A stretch of 55,122 bases of DNA from a virus. The stretch lies in IMG/VR virus record IMGVR_UViG_3300032285_003935, positions 1 to 55,122 of that record. One strand, given 5' to 3'. The translations under genes and the position numbers were made by a program. Below are positions 1 to 6,716 of this stretch, one piece after another. The notes under the pieces were generated by a model, which saw only the letters and a program-made list of their open reading frames with translations, did no database searches and was not told the DNA's origin. Within the stretch, counting starts at the first letter, position 1. Each line of letters begins with the position of its first letter.

Positions 1-15
1 TTATCTAAGAAATAA

Positions 16-47
16 TTTGTATATATAAAACCTTTGAACTATATTTG
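16..47 (+). promoter_or_regulatory. Host-type (Bacteroidota) promoter for the lipoprotein gene
   Basis: A -33 element TTTG (16-19) is followed after 20 bases by the -7 element TATATTTG (40-47), matching the TTTG/TAnnTTTG consensus of Bacteroidota primary sigma factor. The start codon at 61 lies 13 bases downstream. Confidence 0.75.
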
Positions 48-60
48 TAGTCAATACACT

Positions 61-249
61 ATGAAGAAATACATACTACCCCTAATCATGTTAGTCGTTA
101 TACTAACATCTTGCTCTACCCCACAACATGGGTACAACTACAAGAAACATTCTAACACACAACAGAAGATGTATAAACAAACTAAACGTGTGAACAAGGG
201 GAAGAACCAACTCAACCATCAGTGTACCCCTAAGAAACACAGACGATAA
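61..249 (+). CDS. Small lipoprotein
   Basis: This 62-residue protein has a lipoprotein signal: MKKY, a hydrophobic stretch (residues 5-15) and the lipobox LTSC with the acceptor cysteine at residue 18. The mature part (about 44 residues) is very basic, rich in Lys, His and Gln, and has no domain I recognise. I chose the ATG at 61 because it follows the host-type promoter and gives a complete signal peptide; the frame is open further upstream only with a non-ATG start inside the promoter. A membrane-protein ORF starts 1 base after its stop. Small early phage lipoproteins can act in superinfection exclusion or lysis (outer spanin); neither can be assigned from sequence. Confidence 0.75.
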   Translation: MKKYILPLIMLVVILTSCSTPQHGYNYKKHSNTQQKMYKQTKRVNKGKNQLNHQCTPKKHRR

Positions 250-250
250 T

Positions 251-349
251 ATGAAACGATTTAAGATGACCCCCGACTTGGGGATACTAATATACATAGC
301 CGTAGTTATTACCCTCGTAGTAATACTAAGAGCTTACCACATACTGTAA
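251..349 (+). CDS. Very small single-span membrane protein
   Basis: A 32-residue ORF starts one base after the lipoprotein stop, so the two are probably translated from one transcript. After the charged start MKRFK comes a hydrophobic segment (about residues 10-26, rich in I, V and L), predicting one membrane helix with a short C-terminal tail. The lipoprotein plus small membrane protein arrangement recalls a two-part spanin, but this protein lacks the periplasmic coiled coil expected of an inner spanin, so I leave the function open. Confidence 0.5.
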   Translation: MKRFKMTPDLGILIYIAVVITLVVILRAYHIL

Positions 350-433
350 AGGGGAGGGGATACTTATCATAAGTTATCAACACCCCCTACTACTCCCCCC
401 TATACCCCCATATACGGGGTACCCCCTCCCGTA

Positions 434-458
434 TCCCCCCTTATATAGGGGGTTTTTT
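434..458 (+). terminator. Intrinsic terminator after the lipoprotein operon
   Basis: A run of C residues (435-440), a short ttatata loop and a matching run of G residues (448-452) are followed by six T residues. It would end transcription from the promoter at 16-47. Confidence 0.7.
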
Positions 459-584
459 GGGTCAGAAGGGGGGATAATCCCCTCGAAAAAATCCTGGAAA
501 AAAATTTCTATAAAAGGGACCCTTTGTTTTAAAATGTTCTCTATATGTAAAAAATAAATTTTGGGAATTTTTTTAGAAAATTGG

Positions 585-592
585 TATTTATA
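585..592 (+). promoter_or_regulatory. Late-type box TATTTATA
   Basis: TATTTATA lies 16 bases before the ATG at 609. It is part of a 26-base stretch repeated almost exactly before the gene at 2367 (box at 2343-2350), with one base different. The same octamer, or TATTTATT, precedes most genes with capsid-targeting-like leaders in this window. Confidence 0.6.
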
Positions 593-608
593 GTAAACAT
601 TATATATT

Positions 609-941
609 ATGAAAAAAGTTGTAAGATTAACAGAAAAAGAATTAGCAGATATAATTAAAAGGGTTATTAATGAGGGTAATATAGATAGGTCGACTAAGAC
701 AAAAGATTTTGACGTTAAGATGGATAATTTCCAAGATAGTGTTAAGAAGTTTTTAAAGGGTAAAGATTGTAAGGTGAATCAGGTGGGTGATGATTTTGAG
801 GTTCATTCGGGTGATACGATTATTCAGGTTATGTTTAGAAAGACGGGTATTAAGATTAAGAAAGAAGGTGATAAATTCGGTAAGGAATTTGATTTTAACG
901 AAATGGGTAAGATTAAATCTGAATTGAATAAGATGTTGTAA
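609..941 (+). CDS. Putative capsid-targeted protein (LTE leader)
   Basis: This 110-residue protein starts with the clearest form of the recurring leader: MKKVVRLTEKEL, then IIKRVINE, with a predicted prohead-protease cut after E22 (INE|G). The remaining 88 residues are charged and Lys-rich, with alternating beta-like stretches (VNQVGDDFEVHSG, IIQVMFRK), and match nothing I recognise. The late-type box at 585-592 fits late expression. I infer packaging into the head; the job of the mature part is unknown. Confidence 0.8.
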   Translation: MKKVVRLTEKELADIIKRVINEGNIDRSTKTKDFDVKMDNFQDSVKKFLKGKDCKVNQVGDDFEVHSGDTIIQVMFRKTGIKIKKEGDKFGKEFDFNEMGKIKSELNKML

Positions 942-969
942 CCCCTCCAATGATAGTATTGTTGGACCG

Positions 970-999
970 ACCTCTTGGATTAATTCCAAGGGGTTTTTT
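970..999 (+). terminator. Intrinsic terminator
   Basis: CCTCTTGGA (971-979) pairs with TCCAAGGGG (985-993) around a short loop, followed by TTTTTTA. It ends the transcript of the gene at 609-941. Confidence 0.75.
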
Positions 1000-1028
1000 A
1001 TTTCATATATTTTTCTTATTATTAATAT

Positions 1029-1277
1029 ATGGAAATGGAAGAAGAAAAATTATCAGTTACTGTGGATGTAACATTAAAGGACAATAAGTTTTTTTATAAC
1101 ATAATGGCCAAGAAGGGTATGAATATGGATGAGATTATATCTGTATTATGTGGGGCTATTTCGTTATCTATTCGTAGTAGGGAAACCCCTGAGTTACAGG
1201 GTCAAACTCTTAGGGATATCATTGGTCATTTGGAATCTGAGTTTATTAATGTGAATTCATTTTCTGACGTTAAATAA
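1029..1277 (+). CDS. Small acidic protein of unknown function
   Basis: An 82-residue protein, MEMEEEKLSV at the start, with an amphipathic middle (IISVLCGAISLSIRSR) and an acidic C terminus. It has no capsid-targeting-like leader and no motif I recognise. It sits between a terminator and a host-type promoter, so it is probably its own transcription unit. The second Met (1035) is an alternative start. Confidence 0.7.
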   Translation: MEMEEEKLSVTVDVTLKDNKFFYNIMAKKGMNMDEIISVLCGAISLSIRSRETPELQGQTLRDIIGHLESEFINVNSFSDVK

Positions 1278-1280
1278 TTT

Positions 1281-1312
1281 TTTGGTAAATTAGTATTATT
1301 GTTTTATCTTTG
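1281..1312 (+). promoter_or_regulatory. Host-type promoter
   Basis: TTTG (1281-1284), a 20-base spacer and TATCTTTG (1305-1312). The next start codon is at 1327, 14 bases on, after an A-rich tract typical of Bacteroidota start sites. Confidence 0.75.
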
Positions 1313-1326
1313 TAAAAAAAATATAT

Positions 1327-1827
1327 ATGGAACCTGAAGAAGAAAATATTGGTATGATGAATATTTTAGGAGATAATGTTTTGTTAACAAGGGATTATGG
1401 TAATTATACTATAACTAATGGAGGAATGACTGTTAATCCGTATCTTGATAATGATTATCGTGTTTCTTCAATGAACAACAGAACGTATAATAAGGATGGT
1501 GAATTTGTTTTCCCTGAATTATTATTCAAGGTTCTTAAGAAGAGTTTACCTGGTATTCATTCAATTGTTATTAATAAGTTTGAAACTAAATTTACATATA
1601 CTGTTGATAGTTTTGAATCTACCCCAGAGTATTTGGTATCTGTTGATGTTAAATACAATTGGGATTCAAATGAGATATTATCTCCTGAAAAGTTGGGTGA
1701 TAAAATCAACATGTCATTTCCTATGATATATACTGACGTTAAGTTTGTTAAGTTTCATGTAAACACCGTTAAGGTTGAGAGACGTGATTACGAGAAAGAG
1801 TTTATGAATATCTTTGGGAAAAAATAA
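1327..1827 (+). CDS. Hypothetical protein
   Basis: A 166-residue soluble protein with no motif I recognise. The N-terminal third is acidic and polar; the rest alternates hydrophobic and polar residues as in a mixed alpha/beta fold (FTYTVDSFES, EYLVSVDVKY, VKFVKFHVNTVKVE). It has no leader of the capsid-targeting type and is driven by the host-type promoter at 1281-1312, so early expression is likely. A 34-base C-rich repeat lies just after it. Confidence 0.8.
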   Translation: MEPEEENIGMMNILGDNVLLTRDYGNYTITNGGMTVNPYLDNDYRVSSMNNRTYNKDGEFVFPELLFKVLKKSLPGIHSIVINKFETKFTYTVDSFESTPEYLVSVDVKYNWDSNEILSPEKLGDKINMSFPMIYTDVKFVKFHVNTVKVERRDYEKEFMNIFGKK

Positions 1828-1841
1828 TTTTTTTCTTCGTT

Positions 1842-1875
1842 GTTCAATTCCCCCTACCCCCTTTTTTGTTTTGAT
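1842..1875 (+). repeat. 34-base intergenic repeat, copy 1
   Basis: This C5-T-A-C5-T6 containing block is identical over 34 bases to 2306-2339. Each copy follows a stop codon and comes just before a late-type box, so a terminator/promoter spacer seems to have been duplicated with the neighbouring gene. Confidence 0.85.
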
Positions 1876-1889
1876 GTATTTATTGTAAT

Positions 1890-2294
1890 ATGAAATACCA
1901 AATCACAAAGGAACAATATTCTAAACTTGTCTATAAGTTAATTGATGTATTTTTTAAGGATGCTAAATTTACCAAATCGGAAACTAAAGATAGGAATGGG
2001 GATTATGTGTCTTATGATATTATTGTTAATGGTGAGGACGTTGCTTGGATTAATTCAAACGAACACACATCTAAAACTAAGAGATGTAAACATGAACTTA
2101 TAATATATGATGCAACTATATCAATGATAACAAACTTCGTTCCGATTTATAGAAAGAAGGTATTCTCAAAAATACTTATTAAATATTTTTCTGATATTAT
2201 TGGTGAAGATATTGATTGTATTGATTTTGATGTAAAACCTCATGGGAGTGAAGATACAATTACATACAAGAAAAAATTCAAAAATAAAAAATAA
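1890..2294 (+). CDS. Hypothetical protein with MKYxIT-type leader
   Basis: A 134-residue protein beginning MKYQITKEQYSKLV, the variant leader (MKYxIT) also seen at 2707, 3034 and 6142. Its leader has no clear hydrophobic-x-Glu cut site, so it may be packaged uncut or may not be cargo. The body is charged, with several aromatic beta-like stretches, and ends in a Lys-rich tail. A late-type box TATTTATT lies at 1877-1884, 5 bases before the ATG. Confidence 0.75.
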   Translation: MKYQITKEQYSKLVYKLIDVFFKDAKFTKSETKDRNGDYVSYDIIVNGEDVAWINSNEHTSKTKRCKHELIIYDATISMITNFVPIYRKKVFSKILIKYFSDIIGEDIDCIDFDVKPHGSEDTITYKKKFKNKK

Positions 2295-2305
2295 TTTTTT
2301 TTGTC

Positions 2306-2339
2306 GTTCAATTCCCCCTACCCCCTTTTTTGTTTTGAT
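2306..2339 (+). repeat. 34-base intergenic repeat, copy 2
   Basis: Identical to 1842-1875. Here it is followed directly by the TATTTATA box (2343-2350) and the start codon at 2367. Confidence 0.85.
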
Positions 2340-2342
2340 TGG

Positions 2343-2350
2343 TATTTATA
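2343..2350 (+). promoter_or_regulatory. Late-type box TATTTATA
   Basis: The box and the following 16 bases up to the ATG copy the upstream region of the gene at 609 with one base changed. This is good evidence that the cassette of box, spacer and start is a functional unit that spreads by duplication. Confidence 0.6.
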
Positions 2351-2366
2351 ATAAACATTATATATT

Positions 2367-2705
2367 ATGGGAAAATTTATTATTACTGAAGAGGAAAAAA
2401 ATAGAATAAAAGGTTTGTATGAACAAACCACACCCCCGACTACTACTCCAACACCTACAGGTGCAACACAATACATGGCGGCGGGAACTAAGTTTTGTTT
2501 TTTTGGTAGTTGTAGAATAGATATTAAAGTTATTGATAGAAAAACAAGTCAGATTATTGTATCTAAAGGAGCTGAGGGTGCAGATGTTAATTCAATCTAT
2601 CCTCAAGTTATTAAACAAATTCAAGAAGAATTGGTTAATAAAAAAATTACAGGTGTTACTTTACCAACATTAGAACAATTAGAGGACACTAGCCCAAAAA
2701 AATAA
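2367..2705 (+). CDS. Putative capsid-targeted protein with Thr/Pro linker
   Basis: A 112-residue protein. The leader MGKFIITEEEKNRIKGLYEQ has a possible cut at E19|Q20, followed by a low-complexity Thr/Pro linker (residues 21-32) and a small domain with a cysteine pair (CFFGSC, residues 44-49). The linker directly after the predicted cut suggests the leader and the domain are separate modules. The function of the domain is unknown. It is followed 1 base later by the gene at 2707. Confidence 0.75.
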   Translation: MGKFIITEEEKNRIKGLYEQTTPPTTTPTPTGATQYMAAGTKFCFFGSCRIDIKVIDRKTSQIIVSKGAEGADVNSIYPQVIKQIQEELVNKKITGVTLPTLEQLEDTSPKK

Positions 2706-2706
2706 T

Positions 2707-3018
2707 ATGAAATACGTTATCACCGAATCTCAGAATTTACAAATGAGGAAAGTTAATTTCTTAAAGGATTATGTTGAGAACTTATTATCTAAATACGAAT
2801 GGTTTAATGGTGATGTTGAGATAAAAACAAAAAATTGGAAATTTAGAAATGAGACATATCCTGTATATCAAATTATACTAAATACAGGTGGTCGTAGTTA
2901 TCATGCTTATGACGAGGGTTCAGAGATTGAGGAAAAGATTGGAACCATGTTTACTTTATTATTCCCTAAAGATGAAGACGGAGATTCCACTGCGGTGTGG
3001 GATGTTATTTTTGTATAA
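2707..3018 (+). CDS. Hypothetical protein with MKYxIT-type leader
   Basis: A 103-residue protein starting MKYVITESQNLQMRKVNFLK. It starts one base after the previous stop, so it is probably co-transcribed with it. The body is acidic with aromatic residues (YEWFNGDVEI, YPVYQIIL) and ends in hydrophobic VIFV. No enzyme motif is visible. Confidence 0.75.
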   Translation: MKYVITESQNLQMRKVNFLKDYVENLLSKYEWFNGDVEIKTKNWKFRNETYPVYQIILNTGGRSYHAYDEGSEIEEKIGTMFTLLFPKDEDGDSTAVWDVIFV

Positions 3019-3033
3019 AATATTTATTGTAAT

Positions 3034-3348
3034 ATGAAATATATCATTACCGAGAGTAAGTTAAATGAGGTTATTAAGAAGTACATGGAGGCAACCTATG
3101 GTGATGTTGAAATGAACATTGACAAAGATGATGATGGGTATATTCATTTCTTTAGTAGGAGAGACGTTGATAGGGATGGTTACCCTGTAAGAATTGCCCA
3201 CAGAAATAATCACGGGACATTATGGATTGATTATTCTTTTTTTGAAAAGATGCGTGTTTTATTTGGAAATTCGGTTGGTGAAGGTATTGAAAAATATTAT
3301 ACTGATAAGTTCGGAATAGAGATTAAGAGAATTAACATGGAGTTTTAG
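3034..3348 (+). CDS. Hypothetical protein with MKYxIT-type leader
   Basis: A 104-residue protein starting MKYIITESKLNEVIKKYMEA, with possible cuts after LNE or MEA. Its own late-type box is at 3021-3028. The leader resembles those at 1890 and 2707 while the bodies do not, which supports a mobile or selected leader rather than simple gene duplication. The body is acidic, including DKDDDGYIHF, with no known motif. Confidence 0.75.
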   Translation: MKYIITESKLNEVIKKYMEATYGDVEMNIDKDDDGYIHFFSRRDVDRDGYPVRIAHRNNHGTLWIDYSFFEKMRVLFGNSVGEGIEKYYTDKFGIEIKRINMEF

Positions 3349-3349
3349 T

Positions 3350-3378
3350 ATTTCACTAGGATATTTGACTAGTGAAAT
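3350..3378. repeat. Perfect 10-base inverted repeat
   Basis: ATTTCACTAG (3350-3359) and CTAGTGAAAT (3369-3378) flank a 9-base centre. It follows the stop of the 3034 gene by 1 base and has no T-run after it, so it may be an operator or an RNA processing/stability hairpin rather than a normal terminator. Confidence 0.7.
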
Positions 3379-3411
3379 CATTATTAGTATTATTATAAAA
3401 AATATAATACT

Positions 3412-3795
3412 ATGGAAAAATTACAACAACTTATTGAAACATGTCCTGATGAACTTTTTGAAATAGTTAGTAAACTATATGATGAAAAGTTTCCTCAGAA
3501 GAAAAAAAATTCTAAAACCATTTTTAAATTTAGAGTATTAGGTAAAAATTACGATAGTAATATTACAACTAAGAATTACGTATCATTTATTTCTGATATT
3601 TCTAAGATTCATCCTTTTGAAATGTTTAAAGAATGTATACATGAATATTATCTTTCTAACAATGACTCGGTATTAAAACAATCACAAAAGATTAATGACA
3701 ACTTTTATATTAGCGGATATAGTTCTACTGAAGTTAAGGTAAGACATGTTATGAACATATGTGAATTACTTGGAATTAATTTGGAAATATTGTAA
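3412..3795 (+). CDS. Hypothetical protein
   Basis: A 127-residue soluble protein beginning MEKLQQLIETCPDELF, with predicted helices at both ends and a Lys-rich segment (residues 30-36). No leader, membrane segment or known motif is visible. Its promoter is not clear: the upstream A/T-rich sequence has no TATTTAT box, but the inverted repeat at 3350-3378 could control it. Confidence 0.75.
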   Translation: MEKLQQLIETCPDELFEIVSKLYDEKFPQKKKNSKTIFKFRVLGKNYDSNITTKNYVSFISDISKIHPFEMFKECIHEYYLSNNDSVLKQSQKINDNFYISGYSSTEVKVRHVMNICELLGINLEIL

Positions 3796-3812
3796 ATTTT
3801 GTTCTATATTTG
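3780..3812 (+). promoter_or_regulatory. Host-type promoter
   Basis: TTTG (3780-3783), a 21-base spacer and TATATTTG (3805-3812), overlapping the end of the previous gene. The ATG at 3817 is only 4 bases on, so the transcript could be nearly leaderless. Confidence 0.7.
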
Positions 3813-3816
3813 TTCC

Positions 3817-4323
3817 ATGGATTTATCTAATTATACAATCGAACAACTTGTTGAATTAAAAGAGAAGATTAATAGTCAAATTTATTCTTTTGAGGATGGA
3901 TATTTTTATATCTGTAAAATTAATTCCTATGGAAGAAGTTGGGAAGAAAAAGGTATAACAAACCCATATACTCTTCAGGAGTTATGTTATCAGTATAATG
4001 GTGATGAGGGTATTCTTAATGTTTATACAAATAACCGTGATTTAAATATTCAAAACTACGGTGACGTTAAATTCTTTCCTACACGTGAGGACTACGGGAA
4101 GTGGTACAAATATTCATATTTGAAACGACAAATTCCTAATATAGAAAAAGAATTGGAGGAGTGGGAAAACCGAGATAACGTTCCATTTAGTCGTCGTCCA
4201 TTATTTGCACCCATCTATTCAGTTGAGACTGTTGAGGAGTATAAGAAAGAAATGTCCGAACTTGAGGGTACATTCGCGGAACCTGTTAATCTTGGCAGGT
4301 ATCATGACGAGGAAGAGGAGTAA
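3817..4323 (+). CDS. Hypothetical acidic protein
   Basis: A 168-residue protein. I chose the ATG at 3817 (MDLSNYTIEQLVEL); an in-frame non-ATG start at 3799 would lie inside the promoter. It has an N-terminal helix, an aromatic-rich middle (YGKWYKYSYLKRQIP), a helix with many Glu and an acidic tail (HDEEEE). It is soluble, with no leader or known domain. The host-type promoter suggests early expression, and a terminator follows directly. Confidence 0.8.
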   Translation: MDLSNYTIEQLVELKEKINSQIYSFEDGYFYICKINSYGRSWEEKGITNPYTLQELCYQYNGDEGILNVYTNNRDLNIQNYGDVKFFPTREDYGKWYKYSYLKRQIPNIEKELEEWENRDNVPFSRRPLFAPIYSVETVEEYKKEMSELEGTFAEPVNLGRYHDEEEE

Positions 4324-4328
4324 TTTTT

Positions 4329-4358
4329 AAACCCCCATTCATCTGAGTGGGGTTTTTT
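4329..4358 (+). terminator. Intrinsic terminator
   Basis: CCCCATTC pairs with GAGTGGGG around atct, followed by a run of six T residues. Confidence 0.85.
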
Positions 4359-4381
4359 GTTTTATATGGTATTTATATTAT

Positions 4382-4906
4382 ATGAAAAAAATAGTTAAAT
4401 TGACTGAATCAGATTTAGTTAAAATCGTTAAAAGAGTTTTGAAAGAACAAGGAGTTATAGGAACATTAGGTTCAAGAAGCGCCTTCAATTTATCCAAGTC
4501 ATCACCTACCGAAGTACCTGCCGGTAGAACTCCACAAGTACAGGACGACCCAACAGGGACTATTACTGAATGCTATCAAAGAAATATAAACAATTTAGTA
4601 AATGCTTGTAAACGTAATGAATCAAAATACGTTCCTGATAAAGACGCAAAATATATTGCGGAGCAATTACGTGATGAAATGGAAGGATTGGGACTTTATC
4701 ATACAGATATTTATAGTACATTGGACTACCTTAAAAAGGATACCCCAAAATTCTGTAGAGTGTCAAATGCGTTTAATTTTAATAACGAAAATCTAGCTCA
4801 ATGGTTTAAAGACGAATTAACATTATTACCTGACTTAGTTTGGAGAAAACTTGAAAACCACGGTAGAAATTTAAACGTTGGTGACGCTTGCTCGACCGCT
4901 TCATAA
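4382..4906 (+). CDS. Putative capsid-targeted protein (LTE leader)
   Basis: A 174-residue protein with the leader MKKIVKLTESDL, then IVKRVLKE, and a predicted cut at E22|Q23. After the leader comes a polar Ser/Pro/Thr-rich linker (about residues 30-60) and then a mostly helical domain with four Cys residues (around 61, 74, 116 and 171). The function is not recognised. The late-type box TATTTATA (4370-4377) ends 4 bases before the ATG. Confidence 0.8.
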   Translation: MKKIVKLTESDLVKIVKRVLKEQGVIGTLGSRSAFNLSKSSPTEVPAGRTPQVQDDPTGTITECYQRNINNLVNACKRNESKYVPDKDAKYIAEQLRDEMEGLGLYHTDIYSTLDYLKKDTPKFCRVSNAFNFNNENLAQWFKDELTLLPDLVWRKLENHGRNLNVGDACSTAS

Positions 4907-4910
4907 AAAT

Positions 4911-5609
4911 ATGGAAAAATCAAAATACAAGGCGTTTTCTAAAGTAATGTCCGTTTATTTTAAGTCAAAAGAGATTCACGGATTAATAATTTATCATGAT
5001 GATGAATATACTAAAGTTAATTTTGAGAATGAAATAGTTAAGGTCCCAATCTTAAAGATAAAAAACCCAAATAACATTCCGTTTTCATACAATGCACTCA
5101 GCTCTTTACTTGATGATGAATTAGATACTGTTGGAAATTTTGCCAATGTATCAATTATATCATACCAACGTCCGTCACTTATAGTATTTAATGATTTCAA
5201 TAAAGCAGATTTTTATATTCCTGAAGAAAATGAAAAAAAATTAAGAAAATGTTTAAATACAGACACCGTTAAGATAAAATTTAGAGATAACAACAGCATA
5301 ATATATACAATATATGGAAAATATATTGTTAATAATGACTTTGAAATGTATTGGGAAAGTAGTGATGTTTTTAAAATAGACATCACTTTTGAAATTGAAA
5401 AAATATTTGTTGATGACCTTGTTAGAAAGGTTCATCATTTTATGGAAAACTATGATGATATGGTTCACTTGGTTTATGATATAAAGTATGATAATGATGA
5501 ATTGTTTGAAAACCCTGTATGGGATTGTATTATAGAAAATTTGAGTCAATATAAAACAATGATAAACAAAGACTGGCAATATGTTGATGTGAATATTATT
5601 GTATCTTGA
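4911..5609 (+). CDS. Hypothetical protein
   Basis: A 232-residue protein starting MEKSKYKAFSKVMSVYF at the ATG 4 bases after the previous stop; the longer upstream frame overlaps that gene and needs a non-ATG start. It is rich in Asp, Asn and aromatic residues, with repeated beta-like segments (IHGLIIYHDDEY, YTIYGKYIV, MVHLVYDIKY), and is probably soluble. No known motif. It is likely co-transcribed with the cargo-type gene at 4382. Confidence 0.8.
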   Translation: MEKSKYKAFSKVMSVYFKSKEIHGLIIYHDDEYTKVNFENEIVKVPILKIKNPNNIPFSYNALSSLLDDELDTVGNFANVSIISYQRPSLIVFNDFNKADFYIPEENEKKLRKCLNTDTVKIKFRDNNSIIYTIYGKYIVNNDFEMYWESSDVFKIDITFEIEKIFVDDLVRKVHHFMENYDDMVHLVYDIKYDNDELFENPVWDCIIENLSQYKTMINKDWQYVDVNIIVS

Positions 5610-5630
5610 TATATTTATAAATAAAAAACT

Positions 5631-6089
5631 ATGAAACATTTATTAAACGATTTATCGGAAGAAGTGAAAAATTCAATTCGTGAACAACACGAAGGTGGTA
5701 AAAAAATTGTTATTGAAAATTTTAAAAAATTGATTGAAACAAAATCAGGTGATGTTAAACCGTATATTACAGAATCAACTCTTGATAAAAAAAGTTTTGA
5801 AGCTAAGATGGAAACTGCTCCTGAAGATAATATTGATAACGCAATTAATTCTTTGGTTGGTAAAGATAAAGATGAGGTTAAAGCTTACTTTTTGGAATTA
5901 AAACAAACCAATCCTAAATGGTTAAAAAAATTACTTAAAAAAGTAAAAAGAAGTTTAAAACAACAAGCAAATGAATTTAAAAAAGACATACCAAAGTTTT
6001 TAACCGCTATTGGAGTTCAAACTTTGGCTTATATGGTGTTTAAAGATAAAGTGGATAATTTTGTCGAAGATAATACTAACTTGAAATAA
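5631..6089 (+). CDS. Putative capsid-associated Lys-rich protein
   Basis: A 152-residue basic protein starting MKHLLNDLSEEVKNSIREQH, related to the SSEEKQRILEMHE type of leader. It has several possible cut sites (IREQ, ITES, LIET). The C-terminal half has a Lys-rich helix (KWLKKLLKKVKRSLKQQ) and then a hydrophobic helix (FLTAIGVQTLAYMVF, about residues 121-135). The basic, helical character fits a DNA-associated internal head protein, but that is inference. Late-type box at 5612-5619. Confidence 0.75.
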   Translation: MKHLLNDLSEEVKNSIREQHEGGKKIVIENFKKLIETKSGDVKPYITESTLDKKSFEAKMETAPEDNIDNAINSLVGKDKDEVKAYFLELKQTNPKWLKKLLKKVKRSLKQQANEFKKDIPKFLTAIGVQTLAYMVFKDKVDNFVEDNTNLK

Positions 6090-6091
6090 TC

Positions 6092-6118
6092 AAAACCCCA
6101 CCACAAGTGGGGTTTTTT
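6092..6118 (+). terminator. Intrinsic terminator
   Basis: AAAACCCCAC and GTGGGGTTTT form a stem around a short loop, followed by T residues. Confidence 0.85.
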
Positions 6119-6141
6119 ATTTTCATATGTATTTATTACAT

Positions 6142-6489
6142 ATGAAGTACGTGATAAACCAAAAACAATTAGAAAAGACAAAAAATTTAATTCAAGGGTT
6201 AATTAATTCTAAATTAGATAGTTTAAGGGAAGAATCTGAGGAGTGGGGAATGGGTGAGATGGACGCCATCCACGAAGTTGAATCTGTTGATAAGATTGAG
6301 GTTGTTGATATTGTAATGTCAGGTAATATAAAAGTTTATATTAATATATACAGAAATCAGTTAAGACATGATTTTGATAATTTAACTGATGAAATACAAT
6401 ACAAATTAGAAGATTTGTTACCCAATATTGAATTAGAAATAAACGATGTAATTGATGAAAGGAAATTTGGGACTGGAATTGATTGGTAA
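6142..6489 (+). CDS. Hypothetical protein with MKYxI-type leader
   Basis: A 115-residue protein. The start is the ATG at 6142 (MKYVINQKQLEKTKNLIQGL), because the ATG at 6127 lies before and reads through the late-type box at 6130-6137. The body is acidic (many Glu and Asp) and likely helical at both ends with a short beta part. No clear cleavage site and no known motif. Confidence 0.75.
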   Translation: MKYVINQKQLEKTKNLIQGLINSKLDSLREESEEWGMGEMDAIHEVESVDKIEVVDIVMSGNIKVYINIYRNQLRHDFDNLTDEIQYKLEDLLPNIELEINDVIDERKFGTGIDW

Positions 6490-6527
6490 TCCATTTATTT
6501 TTTAAAATTTATTTTTATTTTTATTTT

Positions 6528-6716
6528 ATGACACAAGAAGAAAAATCACAATTATATAGTCAACTATTGACTCAACACACTCGTTTGGACAATAAAATTA
6601 ACGAAATTAAATCTGAAGATTTTGAACTCAACGATGAACAAATGGGTAGAATTAGAACACTTCAGATGCAACAGGGACAATTGGTTGCTCAGATGCAACG
6701 GTTGATGAATGGTTAA
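6528..6716 (+). CDS. Small coiled-coil protein
   Basis: A 62-residue, Gln/Glu-rich helical protein (MTQEEKSQLYSQLL...), probably a short coiled coil. The ATG at 6528 is preferred over an upstream in-frame non-ATG start at 6483. Its last 65 bases overlap the 3' end of the minus-strand gene 6652-7212, an unusually long convergent overlap. Confidence 0.65.
   Translation: MTQEEKSQLYSQLLTQHTRLDNKINEIKSEDFELNDEQMGRIRTLQMQQGQLVAQMQRLMNG

Larger units (their letters stand above)
350..608. other. 259-base C-rich to A/T-rich intergenic region
   Basis: There is no credible ORF. The first half (about 385-460) has many C and G runs, unlike the rest of the window, and ends in a terminator hairpin. The second half (about 480-580) is A/T-rich and leads into the late-type box at 585-592. 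Confidence 0.6.

Noticed and set aside
1496-1726. A 76-residue plus-strand ORF inside the gene 1327-1827
   Set aside because: Out-of-frame shadow, Leu/Ser-rich, no start context.
5253-5639. A 128-residue minus-strand ORF rich in Ile, Asn and Phe
   Set aside because: It lies opposite the plus-strand gene 4911-5609, has the composition of antisense A/T-rich DNA and lacks a promoter or start context.
6127-6141. ATG at 6127 as start of the gene ending at 6489
   Set aside because: The extra codons are read from the late-type box itself, and the next ATG at 6142 gives the recurring MKY-type start.
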